Assembly (NCBI RefSeq): GCF_023375815.1
Contig: NZ_CP067412.1
Coordinates: 6,200,001 to 6,264,000, forward strand
DNA: 64,000 nucleotides
Direction of reading: 5' to 3'
From: Pseudomonas sp. HS6
GTDB lineage: Bacteria > Pseudomonadota > Gammaproteobacteria > Pseudomonadales > Pseudomonadaceae
Shown one piece after another: positions 19,652 through 28,327 of this stretch. Each line of letters opens with the position of its first letter. The stretch's first letter is position 1. Below the pieces are notes generated by a model. That model was not told where the DNA came from. It worked only from the letters and a program-made list of their open reading frames with translations, and searched no databases. The translations under genes and the position numbers were made by a program.

Positions 19652-20387
19652 TTAACGCGTCTCCAAAATCTGCAGCACCAAATTGTCGGCATGGCTGCCA
19701 GGTATCCGGGGCAGGTCAGTTGCGCCCCAGGAACCCATGGCCAGGTTTGCCATGTCCGAATCTTCGCAATTTTTCGCAACTTCGACGGATGCGTGCGGCC
19801 TGGCTTCAAGAGTCACATGAACTCATTTCAGCACAGGGCTGGCAATTCGACTTATGGTCGAGACATCCGTTTGTGCAACCAAATCCGTAGCGGACAGGCT
19901 TCAGGCTCCGGTATTCGAGGCGTACCCGTTCCTGTGTCGTTGGGCTGTTTCAGACGCTAATGGTGCATGTTCAGACGCAAAACTATTCATTTGCTCGCCA
20001 CACTCTTGTGAAGTTGTGAAAACCCGTTTTTTTCACGCTCTTTTGAAGACGTGAACCTCAAAAAGGGCTGTCCGGGCCTGGCACCGTGCCCGGAAGGATT
20101 GCCGCCACGCGATACATGGGCAGGCAAAACGGGCAAACAACTCAGTGACCGAGCGTCATGACAGCTCTGCAGATTCGCGAAAAGCGGGGATTTGCCAGGG
20201 AAACAGCAAGCACGCCAGCTTCACTCGATCTGTGTGGGCGGCTCTCTGTGGGCGATTTTGATGCCAATGCAAGCGCATTGACGCTGTTGCGGGGCCCGAT
20301 CAGGAGACGTCCTTATAATCGGGGGGAGATTGTATCGAAGAAATGCGGGGAGTTGGTCGAGTTTAATGACTTTTATTAGGCATCCGG
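19652..20387. other. Long intergenic region upstream of mqo
   Basis: 736 bp without a convincing gene. It includes the mqo leader and promoter side, a GC-rich hairpin (TCCGGGC...GCCCGGA near 20068-20093), and a TATAAT-like box near 20315 without a well-placed -35. Short frames at 19854-20054 and 20158-20379 lack ribosome sites and family resemblance. A small RNA is possible but none was recognised. Confidence 0.5.
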
Positions 20388-20621
20388 TCAGATGCTCAAC
20401 ATCGCCTGGGCCCGTGCGCGTGGGCGCTGGTGTTCGACCCGGGCACTGGCAGGCAGTGGCTGGTGCAACCAGTTGAGGCGGATTTCCTCGATTTCGACCC
20501 AGCCGTCACCCATTGGCTGCAGGCTGCATTGTTTGAAAGCCTGGCAATGGCCGTTGCGGTCGAGCAGGGCGAAGCTGCGGTGCAGTGGGCGTGGAGCGAA
20601 CAACGAGATCAGATAGCGCAT
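20388..20621 (-). CDS. Conserved hypothetical small protein
   Basis: 77-residue protein starting MRYLISLFAPRPLHRSFALLDRNGHC. The ATG at 20621 has an AAGGAA ribosome site 7 bp upstream, better than the longer frame to 20681. Sequence such as WVEIEEIRLNWLHQPLPASARV looks like a folded beta-type small protein of the Pseudomonas-restricted kind. The function is unknown. Confidence 0.6.
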   Translation of the reverse strand: MRYLISLFAPRPLHRSFALLDRNGHCQAFKQCSLQPMGDGWVEIEEIRLNWLHQPLPASARVEHQRPRARAQAMLSI

Positions 20622-20812
20622 GGTTTGTGTTCCTTCTGGAGATCTGTGGTGAAGATTGTCAAAAGACCGTGAAGCGAACATGTAAGGGCGGTGAACAATC
20701 TGTGACAGGAACCGTGTGCGCCGGGGTTTGTCTGAGATTTCAGTGCTGGTGACCCGCAGTGGCGCACCGCTATACTGCGGGCCTGTCTGTGCCTGATTCT
20801 GGAGAGAAGAGC

Positions 20813-21397
20813 ATGTTGCAACGCCTGTTGTTCGGTTTGATCACTGTGACCAGTTTGACCCTGGTTGGCTGCGCCCACAGCCCGCAACAACTGAGCCCGG
20901 AACCCAAGCTGACCACTCAGTTGGCACCGGTCGGCCACGGCCAGCCTGTGGTGGTCCGCGTGGTTGACGGTCGTCCGTCGCCAACCCTGGGCACTCGCGG
21001 TGGCCTGTACCCGGAAACCAGCGCCATCACTGTACAGCGCGAGCAGATCCTGCCGAAGTTGCAGGCACAGGCCGAAGCGGCCGTGCGTCTGCTGGGCTTC
21101 ACCCCGTCCAACGGTGCGATGAATGCTCCACAACTGACCGTGACCCTGACTGAACTGAAATATCAGTCGCCGAAAGAAGGCATGTACGTGACCGAGGCCA
21201 CCATCGGCGCGACCTTCCGTTCCGACGTGCAGAGCGGCAACCGTCGCTACAGCGGCCGTTACGGCGCGTCGCTGGACCAGCGTTTCGGCATGGCGCCGAA
21301 TCAGGAAACCAACACCAAACTGGTCAGCGATGTGCTGAGCGATGCGCTGACCCGTCTGTTCAAGGATCCGACTGTGGGTCAGATCCTCGCTGAATAA
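20813..21397 (+). CDS. YajG family lipoprotein
   Basis: 194-residue predicted outer-membrane-facing lipoprotein. The signal sequence ends in the lipobox LVGC (Cys19). The body (PVVVRVVDGRPSPTLGTRGG, LTVTLTELKYQS, LVSDVLSDALTRLFKDP) fits the YajG uncharacterised lipoprotein family. The start at 20813 is chosen over 20759 because it places a normal lipoprotein signal at the N terminus with a GGAGAGAAG ribosome site just upstream. Confidence 0.85.
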   Translation: MLQRLLFGLITVTSLTLVGCAHSPQQLSPEPKLTTQLAPVGHGQPVVVRVVDGRPSPTLGTRGGLYPETSAITVQREQILPKLQAQAEAAVRLLGFTPSNGAMNAPQLTVTLTELKYQSPKEGMYVTEATIGATFRSDVQSGNRRYSGRYGASLDQRFGMAPNQETNTKLVSDVLSDALTRLFKDPTVGQILAE

Positions 21398-21416
21398 GGC
21401 TAGCGCCTGATGTGAA

Positions 21417-21452
21417 AAAGCCCGGGGCCAGTGATGGATTCGGGCTTTTTTG
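21417..21452 (+). terminator. Rho-independent terminator after the yajG-like gene
   Basis: An AAAAGCCCG / CGGGCTTTT stem with a 16-nt loop and a following T run, 20 bp after the stop codon. Confidence 0.75.
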
Positions 21453-21486
21453 TGGGCGGTAGATTTGTGTTGTCCGGGAGATCCTA

Positions 21487-21677
21487 CCCCCTCACCTCAG
21501 CCCTCCCGAAACGTCGGACCGCCCCAAGGGACGAGGGGGAAAGGGAGCCTATCTATGTTGTTCTTGAGATCTACATTCACCTTGAAATTTCAGGTCGATG
21601 TACCTCGAAAAACAACTCGGTCAGTTCCCTCTCCCTCCGGGCGGTCCGACGTTTCGGGAGGGTTAGGGTGAGGGTGC
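21487..21677. repeat. Miniature inverted-repeat element, copy 1
   Basis: About 190 bp with long imperfect terminal inverted repeats. The left end reads ccctcacctcagccctcccg... and the right end its complement ...cgggagggttagggtgaggg. An inner core contains 'caggtcgatgta'. The same terminal and core blocks recur at 24841-25035. It carries no coding capacity of its own and abuts the 3' end of the small gene at 21686. Confidence 0.8.
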
Positions 21678-21685
21678 TTTTGCTT

Positions 21686-21892
21686 TCAGGCGGCCTGGGA
21701 ATAGAAGTCGAGAACGCTGACGCCAGTCAGCAAATCGGTCTCGGGCAAGTCCGCATGCTGATGCCCGCCGAGGGCGCAATACACCAGCCAGTGACGGTCC
21801 TGAACATTGAAGGCCAGGCTGCCGACGAGGGTCTGTTGTTCGTCGGACGGGGAGATGAGGTACAGGCGATCCTGGTTTTCCGCGTGAAGCAT
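21686..21892 (-). CDS. Conserved hypothetical small protein
   Basis: 68-residue acidic protein (MLHAENQDRLYLISPSDEQQ...). The sequence alternates beta-strand-like segments (RLYLIS, LVGSLAFNV, HWLVYCALG) and ends DLLTGVSVLDFYSQ. No family is recognised. It is kept because codon use resembles neighbouring genes and the alternative frames are less regular. The stop lies 9 bp from the repeat element. Confidence 0.5.
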   Translation of the reverse strand: MLHAENQDRLYLISPSDEQQTLVGSLAFNVQDRHWLVYCALGGHQHADLPETDLLTGVSVLDFYSQAA

Positions 21893-22085
21893 GTCGCATT
21901 CCGTTTATGTTTCGAGGCGCGCAGGGTGGCCGAAACAAATGACGATGCCGTGACACAGGACAGCCATCGGTCGATTGTTGCGTTATTTGTCGTAAAGGGT
22001 AGGGCTGCGGGGGAGGGTTTCGGTAGAATCCGCGCCGCGGTCGTCGGTCTGGCGTTCGCCATTCCGGTTTAGATTGAGGTCTGTG

Positions 22086-22364
22086 ATGTCGCTGCACTTG
22101 ATGACGCTGTTTACCGCCCATCCCGCCAAACTGATCAACCTGCTGGCCCTGCTGTTGGCCTTCCCGGGCAGTTGGCTGTTGCACGCGACCCGCCGCCGTG
22201 AACAGCGGGCGATGGCCAGTATCGCGGCCCAGCGTCAGAGCCGGCCTGATCAGGAGCCGGTGCTGGATTGGGCGACCCTGCGCATGAATCGCTTCTTCTA
22301 CCGCTTCGGCTTTGCCTGTCTGGGCCTGGCGTTGCTGGTGTCCTGGATCAGTACCCGCTACTGA
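22086..22364 (+). CDS. Conserved hypothetical inner-membrane protein
   Basis: 92-residue protein with two hydrophobic segments, LINLLALLLAFPGSWLL near the N terminus and FGFACLGLALLVSWI at the C terminus, joined by a basic and polar loop. The ATG at 22086 (MSLHLMTL) is used because GAGGT at 22076-22080 is well spaced; the frame opens at a TTG four codons earlier. The function is unknown. Confidence 0.65.
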   Translation: MSLHLMTLFTAHPAKLINLLALLLAFPGSWLLHATRRREQRAMASIAAQRQSRPDQEPVLDWATLRMNRFFYRFGFACLGLALLVSWISTRY

Positions 22365-22371
22365 ACGAAAA

Positions 22372-22396
22372 ACGGCGCCCGAAGGCGCCGTTTTTG
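22372..22396. terminator. Rho-independent terminator between convergent genes
   Basis: An 8-bp ACGGCGCC / GGCGCCGT stem with a CGAA loop, with A residues before it and TTTTT after it. It serves both the membrane-protein gene and the acyltransferase gene. Confidence 0.85.
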
Positions 22397-22413
22397 TATC
22401 CGGCCGAAACCGC

Positions 22414-23580
22414 TTACAGCGGCAAGCCAGCCTTGACCCGGTACTGATTGCGCACCGGCGTCGCATATTGCAGCACCAGATACGGACGATGCTCCTCGGG
22501 GCAGGCGTCCAGACGGTTCTGCCACTCTTCCTGGGCCTTGGCCAATTCCTCGGCGCCGAACACCTCGGCAGCCTTCGGCACGTTCAACTGCGGATCGGCA
22601 TCGGCCCACTGCGCGTACGCCAGGTAATGCACCGGGAACAGCCGGTAGCCGCCGAGAATCTGCTTGTCCATTTCGACCGCCAATTGCTTGGTGTCTTCGA
22701 ACAATTCGCTGATCGGCGCGGCGAAGTTCACGTGCACCCGGCCCTTGTAGCCGGTGATGCCCTTGGCGATGCTCACGTCATCTTCGCCCGGCGCCTTGGC
22801 GTAGGTGCCGGTGGTGGCGCGGATGTACAGCTCGCGGGCCTTGGCCTGGTCGCACGGGTCGTATTCGTAGCTGATCGACACCGGGGTCACGTTCAGCGAC
22901 TGAATGACCTCGCCGAACGGCTCGTCCTTGCGGCTCATGTGGAACATCTTGAGGATCGCCGACTCGGTACGGTCGTCGCCGTCCTTCGCGCGGCCTTCGG
23001 CCTGGGCGATCCAGATCGAAGCGCAGTCGTTGCGGATCGAATGGTTGATGTAGGCCGACAGCAGTTGGTAGGCGGCCATTTTCTCGCGACGCCCGGTGAT
23101 CGAACGGTGAACGATGAAGCTCTTGTTCAGCCGCATCAGGTCGCTGACGAAAGGCTTTTGCAGCAGGTTGTCGCCAATCGCGATGCGCGGGGTCGGCAGG
23201 CCGGCGTGGTACACCGCATAGTTGACGAAGGCCGGGTCCATCACGATGTCGCGGTGGTTGGCGATGAACAGATAAGCGCTGCCGGACTTGAATTGCTCGA
23301 CACCGGTGTAGGTCACGCCGTCGGTGGCGCGCTCGATGGTGTGGTCGACGTAAAACTCGACCTTGTCCTGCAAAGTCGCCACCGACGTCACGTCGGCGAA
23401 CTCACGACGCAGCCGATGGGCTATAAGTGGTTTGAGCATCCAGCCGAAGGCACCGGCGAAACGCGGGAAGCGGAAGTGGGTGAGGATATCTAGAAACGCC
23501 TTGTCGCCGAGCAGTCTTGCCAGTACCGCAGGTACTTCGCTGTCGTCGTAAGGTCGGATGGCATCGAATTCGCCCATCAT
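22414..23580 (-). CDS. PlsC-superfamily (1-acyl-glycerol-3-phosphate) acyltransferase
   Basis: 388-residue acyltransferase. Residues about 100-110 read FIANHRDIVMDPAF, the block that normally holds the H-x4-D catalytic pair. Here Asp lies two and six residues after His, so the spacing differs from the textbook motif. Later segments include FIVHRSITGRREKM and IWIAQAEGRAKDGDD, which align with the PlsC substrate and EGTR-like motifs. Two adjacent ATG codons (23580 and 23577) follow an AAGAGAG ribosome site; the second is better spaced. The precise acyl acceptor is unknown. Confidence 0.75.
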   Translation of the reverse strand: MMGEFDAIRPYDDSEVPAVLARLLGDKAFLDILTHFRFPRFAGAFGWMLKPLIAHRLRREFADVTSVATLQDKVEFYVDHTIERATDGVTYTGVEQFKSGSAYLFIANHRDIVMDPAFVNYAVYHAGLPTPRIAIGDNLLQKPFVSDLMRLNKSFIVHRSITGRREKMAAYQLLSAYINHSIRNDCASIWIAQAEGRAKDGDDRTESAILKMFHMSRKDEPFGEVIQSLNVTPVSISYEYDPCDQAKARELYIRATTGTYAKAPGEDDVSIAKGITGYKGRVHVNFAAPISELFEDTKQLAVEMDKQILGGYRLFPVHYLAYAQWADADPQLNVPKAAEVFGAEELAKAQEEWQNRLDACPEEHRPYLVLQYATPVRNQYRVKAGLPL

Positions 23581-23719
23581 GCTCTCTTGTTGGAAACGGC
23601 TAGGGTAAGTAAAGGTTTTGATCGAAAACCAACGGGGCACGGTCTGAAAAAGCAGCCAGACAAAAATAGCCCTGCAAATAGACCGGCGATTATACGCACA
23701 AGTCACCCGGGAGACCGCG

Positions 23720-23902
23720 ATGCTGGAAAGCGCACTGTATGAATGTCCGTACTGTGGGGAGGAAGTCGAGACGACAGTGGACCTGTCGGCGGGTGATCAG
23801 ACCTATATTGAAGACTGTCAGGTGTGTTGCCGGCCGATTACGTTTGTCCTGCAGGTCCATGGCGAGGACTGGTTTCTGGAAGTGTTCAGCGAAAACGAGT
23901 GA
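23720..23902 (+). CDS. CPXCG-motif cysteine-rich small protein
   Basis: 60-residue zinc-ribbon-like protein. CPYCG lies near residues 9-13 and a second C-x-x-C-C (CQVCC) near residues 33-37. It matches the CPXCG motif family; the function is unknown. It lies 9 bp before the DUF2007 gene, with which it is commonly paired. Confidence 0.85.
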   Translation: MLESALYECPYCGEEVETTVDLSAGDQTYIEDCQVCCRPITFVLQVHGEDWFLEVFSENE

Positions 23903-23911
23903 GGTGCGCCC

Positions 23912-24172
23912 ATGCAGCGAATCTACGAGCCGGAAAACCTGATGGAGGGCGAGATGCTCAAGGGCATGCTCGCCAGCGAAGGCATCGAGGCGCATCTGGT
24001 CGGGCGCGATTTGCTCGGTGGTACGGGTGAGTTGCCGATCTTCGGCCTGCTCGGGCTGTCGGTCGAGAACGATCAGGCCGAATACGCCCGCGAACTGATC
24101 AGCGCGTACAATGCCGCGCTGCCGCTGCCCGGCGATGAACCGGAGAGCTTCCCCGGTACGCTGGTCTGTTAG
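23912..24172 (+). CDS. DUF2007 domain protein
   Basis: 86-residue protein whose YEPENLMEGEMLKGMLASEGIEAHLVGRDLLGGTGELP is the DUF2007 (putative signal-transducing, ferredoxin-like fold) pattern. No catalytic residues are evident. It is the second gene of a short operon with the CPXCG protein and possibly the YedK-like gene 36 bp downstream. Confidence 0.8.
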   Translation: MQRIYEPENLMEGEMLKGMLASEGIEAHLVGRDLLGGTGELPIFGLLGLSVENDQAEYARELISAYNAALPLPGDEPESFPGTLVC

Positions 24173-24208
24173 GCTGGCGTTCGTTTTAGTCTTGAGTCGT
24201 GCTGCCCC

Positions 24209-24832
24209 ATGTGTGGACGTTATGCCCTGTTTCGCTGGAACCGCGACTTCGCGGCGCTGCCAGGTTTTCCCGCCGATCAACTGGCGCAGTGGAACATTTC
24301 CCCCAATGATTCGGTGTTGATGCTGCGTGCCGAAGCCGATGGCCAGCGCACGCTGGCCCGCGCCCGTTGGGGGCTGACGCCGCCGTGGCTGACTGACTTG
24401 TCGCGCACCCCGGCCCATGCCCGGGCCGAAACCGTCGCCGAACAACCGATGTTCCGCGAAGCCCTGCGCCTGCGGCGATGCCTGCTGCCGGCCAACGGGT
24501 TCTACGAATGGCGCGGCACCACGCGCAAGCGCCCGTACTGGCTGACGCCGGGGGAAGGTTCTTCTCTGTTTTTTGCGGCGATCTGGGAGGCGTATCCGGT
24601 GCAGGAGCAGGTCTGGCTCAGTACTGCGGTGATCACTCAATCGGCGGCCAGTCAGCGCCGGCCGTTGATTCTCGATGAGGCGGGGCAGGCGGCGTGGCTT
24701 GATCCCGCGACACCGCTACATGTCCTGCAAGGCCTGCTCGCCAGCGAACCCGCTGCCTTGCGCGAGCGGGTGCTGGCGAACATGGTCAATGATCCGAAAC
24801 TCAATGGGCCGGAGTGTTTGACTCCGGCCTAG
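24209..24832 (+). CDS. YedK/HMCES-like SOS-response-associated protein, atypical active site
   Basis: 207-residue SRAP-domain protein. YedK/HMCES proteins form a thiazolidine cross-link between their Cys2 and abasic sites in single-stranded DNA. Cys2 (MCGRY) and the Glu of NGFYEW (near residue 100) are kept. The conserved Asn of the 'NARSET/NARAET' block is replaced by His (HARAET, residue about 70). The active-site His of 'H-x-R-M-P' is replaced by Ser (SQRRPLIL, near 148). The overall length is normal. It could still bind DNA or form a cross-link but is probably altered in chemistry. Confidence 0.85.
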   Translation: MCGRYALFRWNRDFAALPGFPADQLAQWNISPNDSVLMLRAEADGQRTLARARWGLTPPWLTDLSRTPAHARAETVAEQPMFREALRLRRCLLPANGFYEWRGTTRKRPYWLTPGEGSSLFFAAIWEAYPVQEQVWLSTAVITQSAASQRRPLILDEAGQAAWLDPATPLHVLQGLLASEPAALRERVLANMVNDPKLNGPECLTPA

Positions 24833-24840
24833 CAGCAGAT

Positions 24841-25035
24841 CAAAAGCCCCCCCCTCACCCCAACCCTCTCCCGGAGGGAGAGGGGACTGATTGGGGAATG
24901 CTTCAGTAATGCACCGACTTGAAGGCTCTGCTTTGAATCCATAATCGACTGGTTTTTTCAGGTCGATGTATGTCGCAATACACCTCGGTCGGTCCCCTCT
25001 CCCTTTGGGAGAGGGCTAGGGTGAGGGGGCTTTTG
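24841..25035. repeat. Miniature inverted-repeat element, copy 2
   Basis: About 195 bp bounded by complementary caaaagcccc...ggggcttttg ends and an inner ccctctcccggagggagagggg / ccctctccctttgggagaggg pairing. The core has the same 'caggtcgatgta...ctcggtc' block as the copy at 21487-21677. It lies between the yedK-like gene and the convergent chemoreceptor gene, probably folding into a long hairpin that also ends transcription. Confidence 0.8.
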
Positions 25036-25059
25036 ACTGTTGACTTTTAGCCTCCGACG

Positions 25060-27201
25060 TCAAACCTTGAACTGATTGATCAACCGCCGCTGCTGCTCCG
25101 CCAGTTTGGTCAAATCCGCACTCGCCGAACTCGACTCATCCGCACCACCCGCCACTTCATTCGCCACCTGACCAATATTGATCACATTGCGGTTGATATC
25201 GTCAGCCACCGCGCTCTGTTCCTCGGCGGCGCTGGCAATCTGGGTGTTCATGTCGTTGATCACCGACACCGCCTGGGTAATGGTCTCCAGCGCTTCGGCC
25301 GCCTTGGCCGCGTGCTGCACGCTTTCGTCGGTGCGGTTCTGGCTGTCTTCCATGACCCGCACCACATCACGTGTGCCCTGTTGCAGTTGCTGGATCATGC
25401 TCTGGATTTCTTCGGTGGCCTTCTGGGTTTTCTGCGCCAGGTTGCGTACCTCGTCGGCCACCACGGCAAACCCGCGACCCTGCTCGCCGGCACGGGCGGC
25501 CTCGATGGCTGCGTTGAGGGCCAGCAGGTTGGTCTGCTCGGCGATTCCGCGAATGGCGGTGAGGATCGCGTTGATGTTTTCGCTGTCCTTGGCCAGCGTC
25601 TGCACTACGTCCACGGCCTTGCTGATTTCCACGGCCAGCACGCCGATCGAGTTCGACGTATCGCGCACGATCTGCATGCCCTGGCTGGCAGCCTGATCGG
25701 CATGGCTGGCAGCTTGCGCGGCCTGGGTCGCATTGCGCGCCACGTCCTGAGCGGTCGCCGTCATTTCCTGCACGGCGGTGGCGACCTGATCAATCTCGGC
25801 CATCTGCTTTTGTATGCCGATGTTGGTACGGATCGCGATGTCTGCCGTGTGTTCCGAAGAGTCGCTGACGCTCTGTACCGACGACACCACCTGCGTGATC
25901 ATCGCCTGCAACTTCGCGAGGAAGGTATTGAAGCCTTTGGCGATTGAACCGAGTTCGTCATTGCGGTCACTGCTCAAGCGACGGGTCAGATCGCCTTCGC
26001 CCTGGGCGATGTCATCGAGCATGGTGACCATTTGCTTCAGTGGCCGAGCGATACCGTGGCCCACCAGCCAGATCACCAGCAAACCGAGGCCGGCGATGAT
26101 CAGACCGACCATGGCCATGCCGAAGGTGTCGGATTTGCGCTGGGCGTCGAGGTCGCCCTGAAGTTTCTGCAGATCCGCCATCACCGCGTCGAGCGGCAAT
26201 TGCAGCATCAGCGTCCAGCGTGCGTCGGTCTGGCCGATGCCGAACGGCAGGTACAACTCGATCCGGCCCGACTCCTTATTGACGGTGTAGGTCACTTCGC
26301 CGCGCTTGATATTGGCCATGTTGGCAATCTGCTGGGCATCGAGGATGTCGCTGACTTTCTCGCCGAATTTGCTCGGGTCCTTGGTGTAGGCGACGATCCG
26401 GCCGTTGCCGCCGATCAGGGCCATTTGCCCGGCGCCGCTGTACAGTTTCTGGTTCGCGCCGAGGAGCATTTCCTGGATGAAGTTCACCGACAGGTCGGCA
26501 CCGACGATGCCCTGGAAGGCGCCGTTGAGCATGATCGGTTTAATAAAGGATGCGAGCATGACGATCTTGTCGCCGACTTTGTAGGGCGCCGGATCGATCA
26601 CGCAGGATTTCTTGGTTTCTTTCGAACACAGGTAGTACTCGCTGGCACGCACGCCGGTGGACAGGACTTTCTGGTCGTCGACGTCCACCAGTTTGTCCAG
26701 GCCCAGGGTACCGTCCTCGTTGCGGAACCACCACGGCAGGAAGCGCCCGTTGGCGGCGTCGATGCCGACTATGCTGGTGCCGACGTAGGCCGCGTCATTG
26801 TGGTCCAGTGCGTTCTTTTCCCAACCGATGTAGGTGCCGAGAATCTTCGGGTTCTTCTCGACGTTTTCCTTGATCAGGCTGATCAGTTGCTCGCGGCTGA
26901 CGCTCAGTCGCGGCTGACCATCGGCGCCCGGGGTGCCAAGCAGGGCGTTGACCCGCACCAGTCCGCCGGCAATCAGCAGTGGCGCTTCCAGCTCGCGCTG
27001 GATCTGGCTGACCTGGGTTTGCGCCAGCGAGGTCAGGCGTTGTTCGATGACTTGCTCGAACTGAGCCTGGGTTCGTTGTTGAACCATCTCTTGGGTGCGG
27101 GCGCCGGAAAACAGCGCATACAGCACCAGCGCCGCCACCACGCTGAGAACGATGGCGCCGGCCAGGGCCGCCACGGAAAACTGGATCGACTTGAATTTCA
27201 T
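25060..27201 (-). CDS. Methyl-accepting chemotaxis protein with dCache sensor
   Basis: 713-residue receptor. TM1 covers residues about 9-31, followed by a periplasmic double-Cache-like sensor to about 365 (blocks [34 protein letters not shown]). TM2 is at about 372-393 ([21 protein letters not shown]) and is followed by HAMP. The MCP signalling domain contains the hairpin tip [44 protein letters not shown]. The dCache module is the class that senses amino acids, polyamines or other small molecules; the ligand is not evident. It is monocistronic. Confidence 0.93.
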   Translation of the reverse strand: MKFKSIQFSVAALAGAIVLSVVAALVLYALFSGARTQEMVQQRTQAQFEQVIEQRLTSLAQTQVSQIQRELEAPLLIAGGLVRVNALLGTPGADGQPRLSVSREQLISLIKENVEKNPKILGTYIGWEKNALDHNDAAYVGTSIVGIDAANGRFLPWWFRNEDGTLGLDKLVDVDDQKVLSTGVRASEYYLCSKETKKSCVIDPAPYKVGDKIVMLASFIKPIMLNGAFQGIVGADLSVNFIQEMLLGANQKLYSGAGQMALIGGNGRIVAYTKDPSKFGEKVSDILDAQQIANMANIKRGEVTYTVNKESGRIELYLPFGIGQTDARWTLMLQLPLDAVMADLQKLQGDLDAQRKSDTFGMAMVGLIIAGLGLLVIWLVGHGIARPLKQMVTMLDDIAQGEGDLTRRLSSDRNDELGSIAKGFNTFLAKLQAMITQVVSSVQSVSDSSEHTADIAIRTNIGIQKQMAEIDQVATAVQEMTATAQDVARNATQAAQAASHADQAASQGMQIVRDTSNSIGVLAVEISKAVDVVQTLAKDSENINAILTAIRGIAEQTNLLALNAAIEAARAGEQGRGFAVVADEVRNLAQKTQKATEEIQSMIQQLQQGTRDVVRVMEDSQNRTDESVQHAAKAAEALETITQAVSVINDMNTQIASAAEEQSAVADDINRNVINIGQVANEVAGGADESSSASADLTKLAEQQRRLINQFKV

Positions 27202-27464
27202 GGAAGCTCCGCACGCAAGAGGACGTCTGCGCTGCTGTATCGGCAGCCACTATTGCGCCATGAGGCGAAGTGCGAGCAATTGAAGGTGGATGTCGCAAAT
27301 GGATCAGTACGCGACGCAGTTGCAAAGGGCTTGCAAGGGGATGTGAATTTTTTCCTACAGGTCGGGCGGGCGCCTTCTGAAAGTGCGTGCATCACGTCTG
27401 TTGTATCTGGCGTCGATACAATTACCCGCCTAGGATACGCGGCATGTTTTCAGGGAGCTTTTGA

Positions 27465-28283
27465 ATGAACAAGACATTGGTTGTAGGTGCACTGAGCGCG
27501 GCGCTGTTGCTGGCCGGTTGTCAGTCGGTCAACACCACCAGCGGCGGTGCCGTGGGCGTGGAGCGCAAGCAGTACATGTTCAGCATGCTGTCCTCGCAAG
27601 AGGTCGACCAGATGTATGCCCAGTCCTATCAGAAGACCGTTGGCGAGGCGTCCAGCAAAGGTGTGCTGGACAAGACCAGCAACGAAGCCAAACGGGTTCA
27701 GGCGATTGCCAACCGCTTGATCGCCCAGGCGCCGAACTTCCGTCCGGATGCGGCGCAGTGGCAGTGGGAAGTAAACCTGATCAAGAGTGACGAGCTCAAT
27801 GCCAACTGCGGCCCTGGCGGCAAGATCATTTTCTACACCGGGCTGATCGACAGCCTGAAACTGACCGACGATGAAATCGCCGCAGTCATGGGCCATGAAA
27901 TCGCCCACGCCCTGCGCGAGCACGGTCGTGAAGCGATGTCCAAGGCCTATGGCATCGAGATGGCCAAGCAGGGCGCTGGCGCATTGCTCGGCCTGGGTCA
28001 GGACAGCCTGGCGTTGGCCGACACCGTGGCCAACTACGGCATGACGCTGCCCAACAGCCGCGCCAACGAGAACGAAGCCGACCTGATCGGCCTGGAACTG
28101 GCCGCTCGCGCCGGCTACAACCCGAACGCCGCGATCACCCTGTGGAACAAGATGAGCAAGGCGTCCGAAGGTGCACCACCAGAGTTCATGAGCACTCACC
28201 CGGCATCGTCCAGCCGGATCGCCTCATTGCAGGCGGCCATTCCGAAGGTCATGCCGCTTTACGAGAAAGCGCCCAAGTCCTGA
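27465..28283 (+). CDS. M48 family zinc metalloprotease lipoprotein
   Basis: 272-residue envelope protein. The lipobox LLAGC has Cys19. The zinc motif HEIAH is at residues 144-148, with a third ligand Glu in the later RANENEADLIGLELAARAGY stretch. It resembles LoiP/BepA-type M48 peptidases that act in outer-membrane quality control but lacks a TPR extension. The ATG at 27465 follows GGAGC. It ends before a hairpin repeat at 28290. Confidence 0.88.
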   Translation: MNKTLVVGALSAALLLAGCQSVNTTSGGAVGVERKQYMFSMLSSQEVDQMYAQSYQKTVGEASSKGVLDKTSNEAKRVQAIANRLIAQAPNFRPDAAQWQWEVNLIKSDELNANCGPGGKIIFYTGLIDSLKLTDDEIAAVMGHEIAHALREHGREAMSKAYGIEMAKQGAGALLGLGQDSLALADTVANYGMTLPNSRANENEADLIGLELAARAGYNPNAAITLWNKMSKASEGAPPEFMSTHPASSSRIASLQAAIPKVMPLYEKAPKS

Positions 28284-28289
28284 AACAAT

Positions 28290-28320
28290 GATCGCTCCCA
28301 CACCGAGTGTGGGAGCGATC
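28290..28320. repeat. Inverted-repeat hairpin 'gatcgctcccacac'
   Basis: Perfect 14-bp stem with a CGA loop, without a T run. It lies between the convergent M48 and gdt1 genes and is related to the hairpin at 14375-14403, so it looks like a dispersed intergenic repeat with a likely terminator or stabiliser role. Confidence 0.7.
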
Positions 28321-28327
28321 TGCCGGA

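Noticed and set aside
20158..20379. 73-residue plus-strand frame in the mqo upstream region
   Set aside because: No ribosome site, unusual composition and no family; kept only as part of the intergenic region.
21487..25035. Repeats considered as insertion sequence ends with a transposase between them
   Set aside because: The genes in between (yajG-proximal small proteins, acyltransferase, CPXCG, DUF2007, YedK-like) contain no transposase and are core-like; each repeat is complete by itself.
26032..27468. 478-residue plus-strand open frame opposite the chemoreceptor gene
   Set aside because: It is antisense to a protein with complete Cache, HAMP and MCP signalling domains and is explained by high G+C codon bias; no family resemblance or ribosome site.
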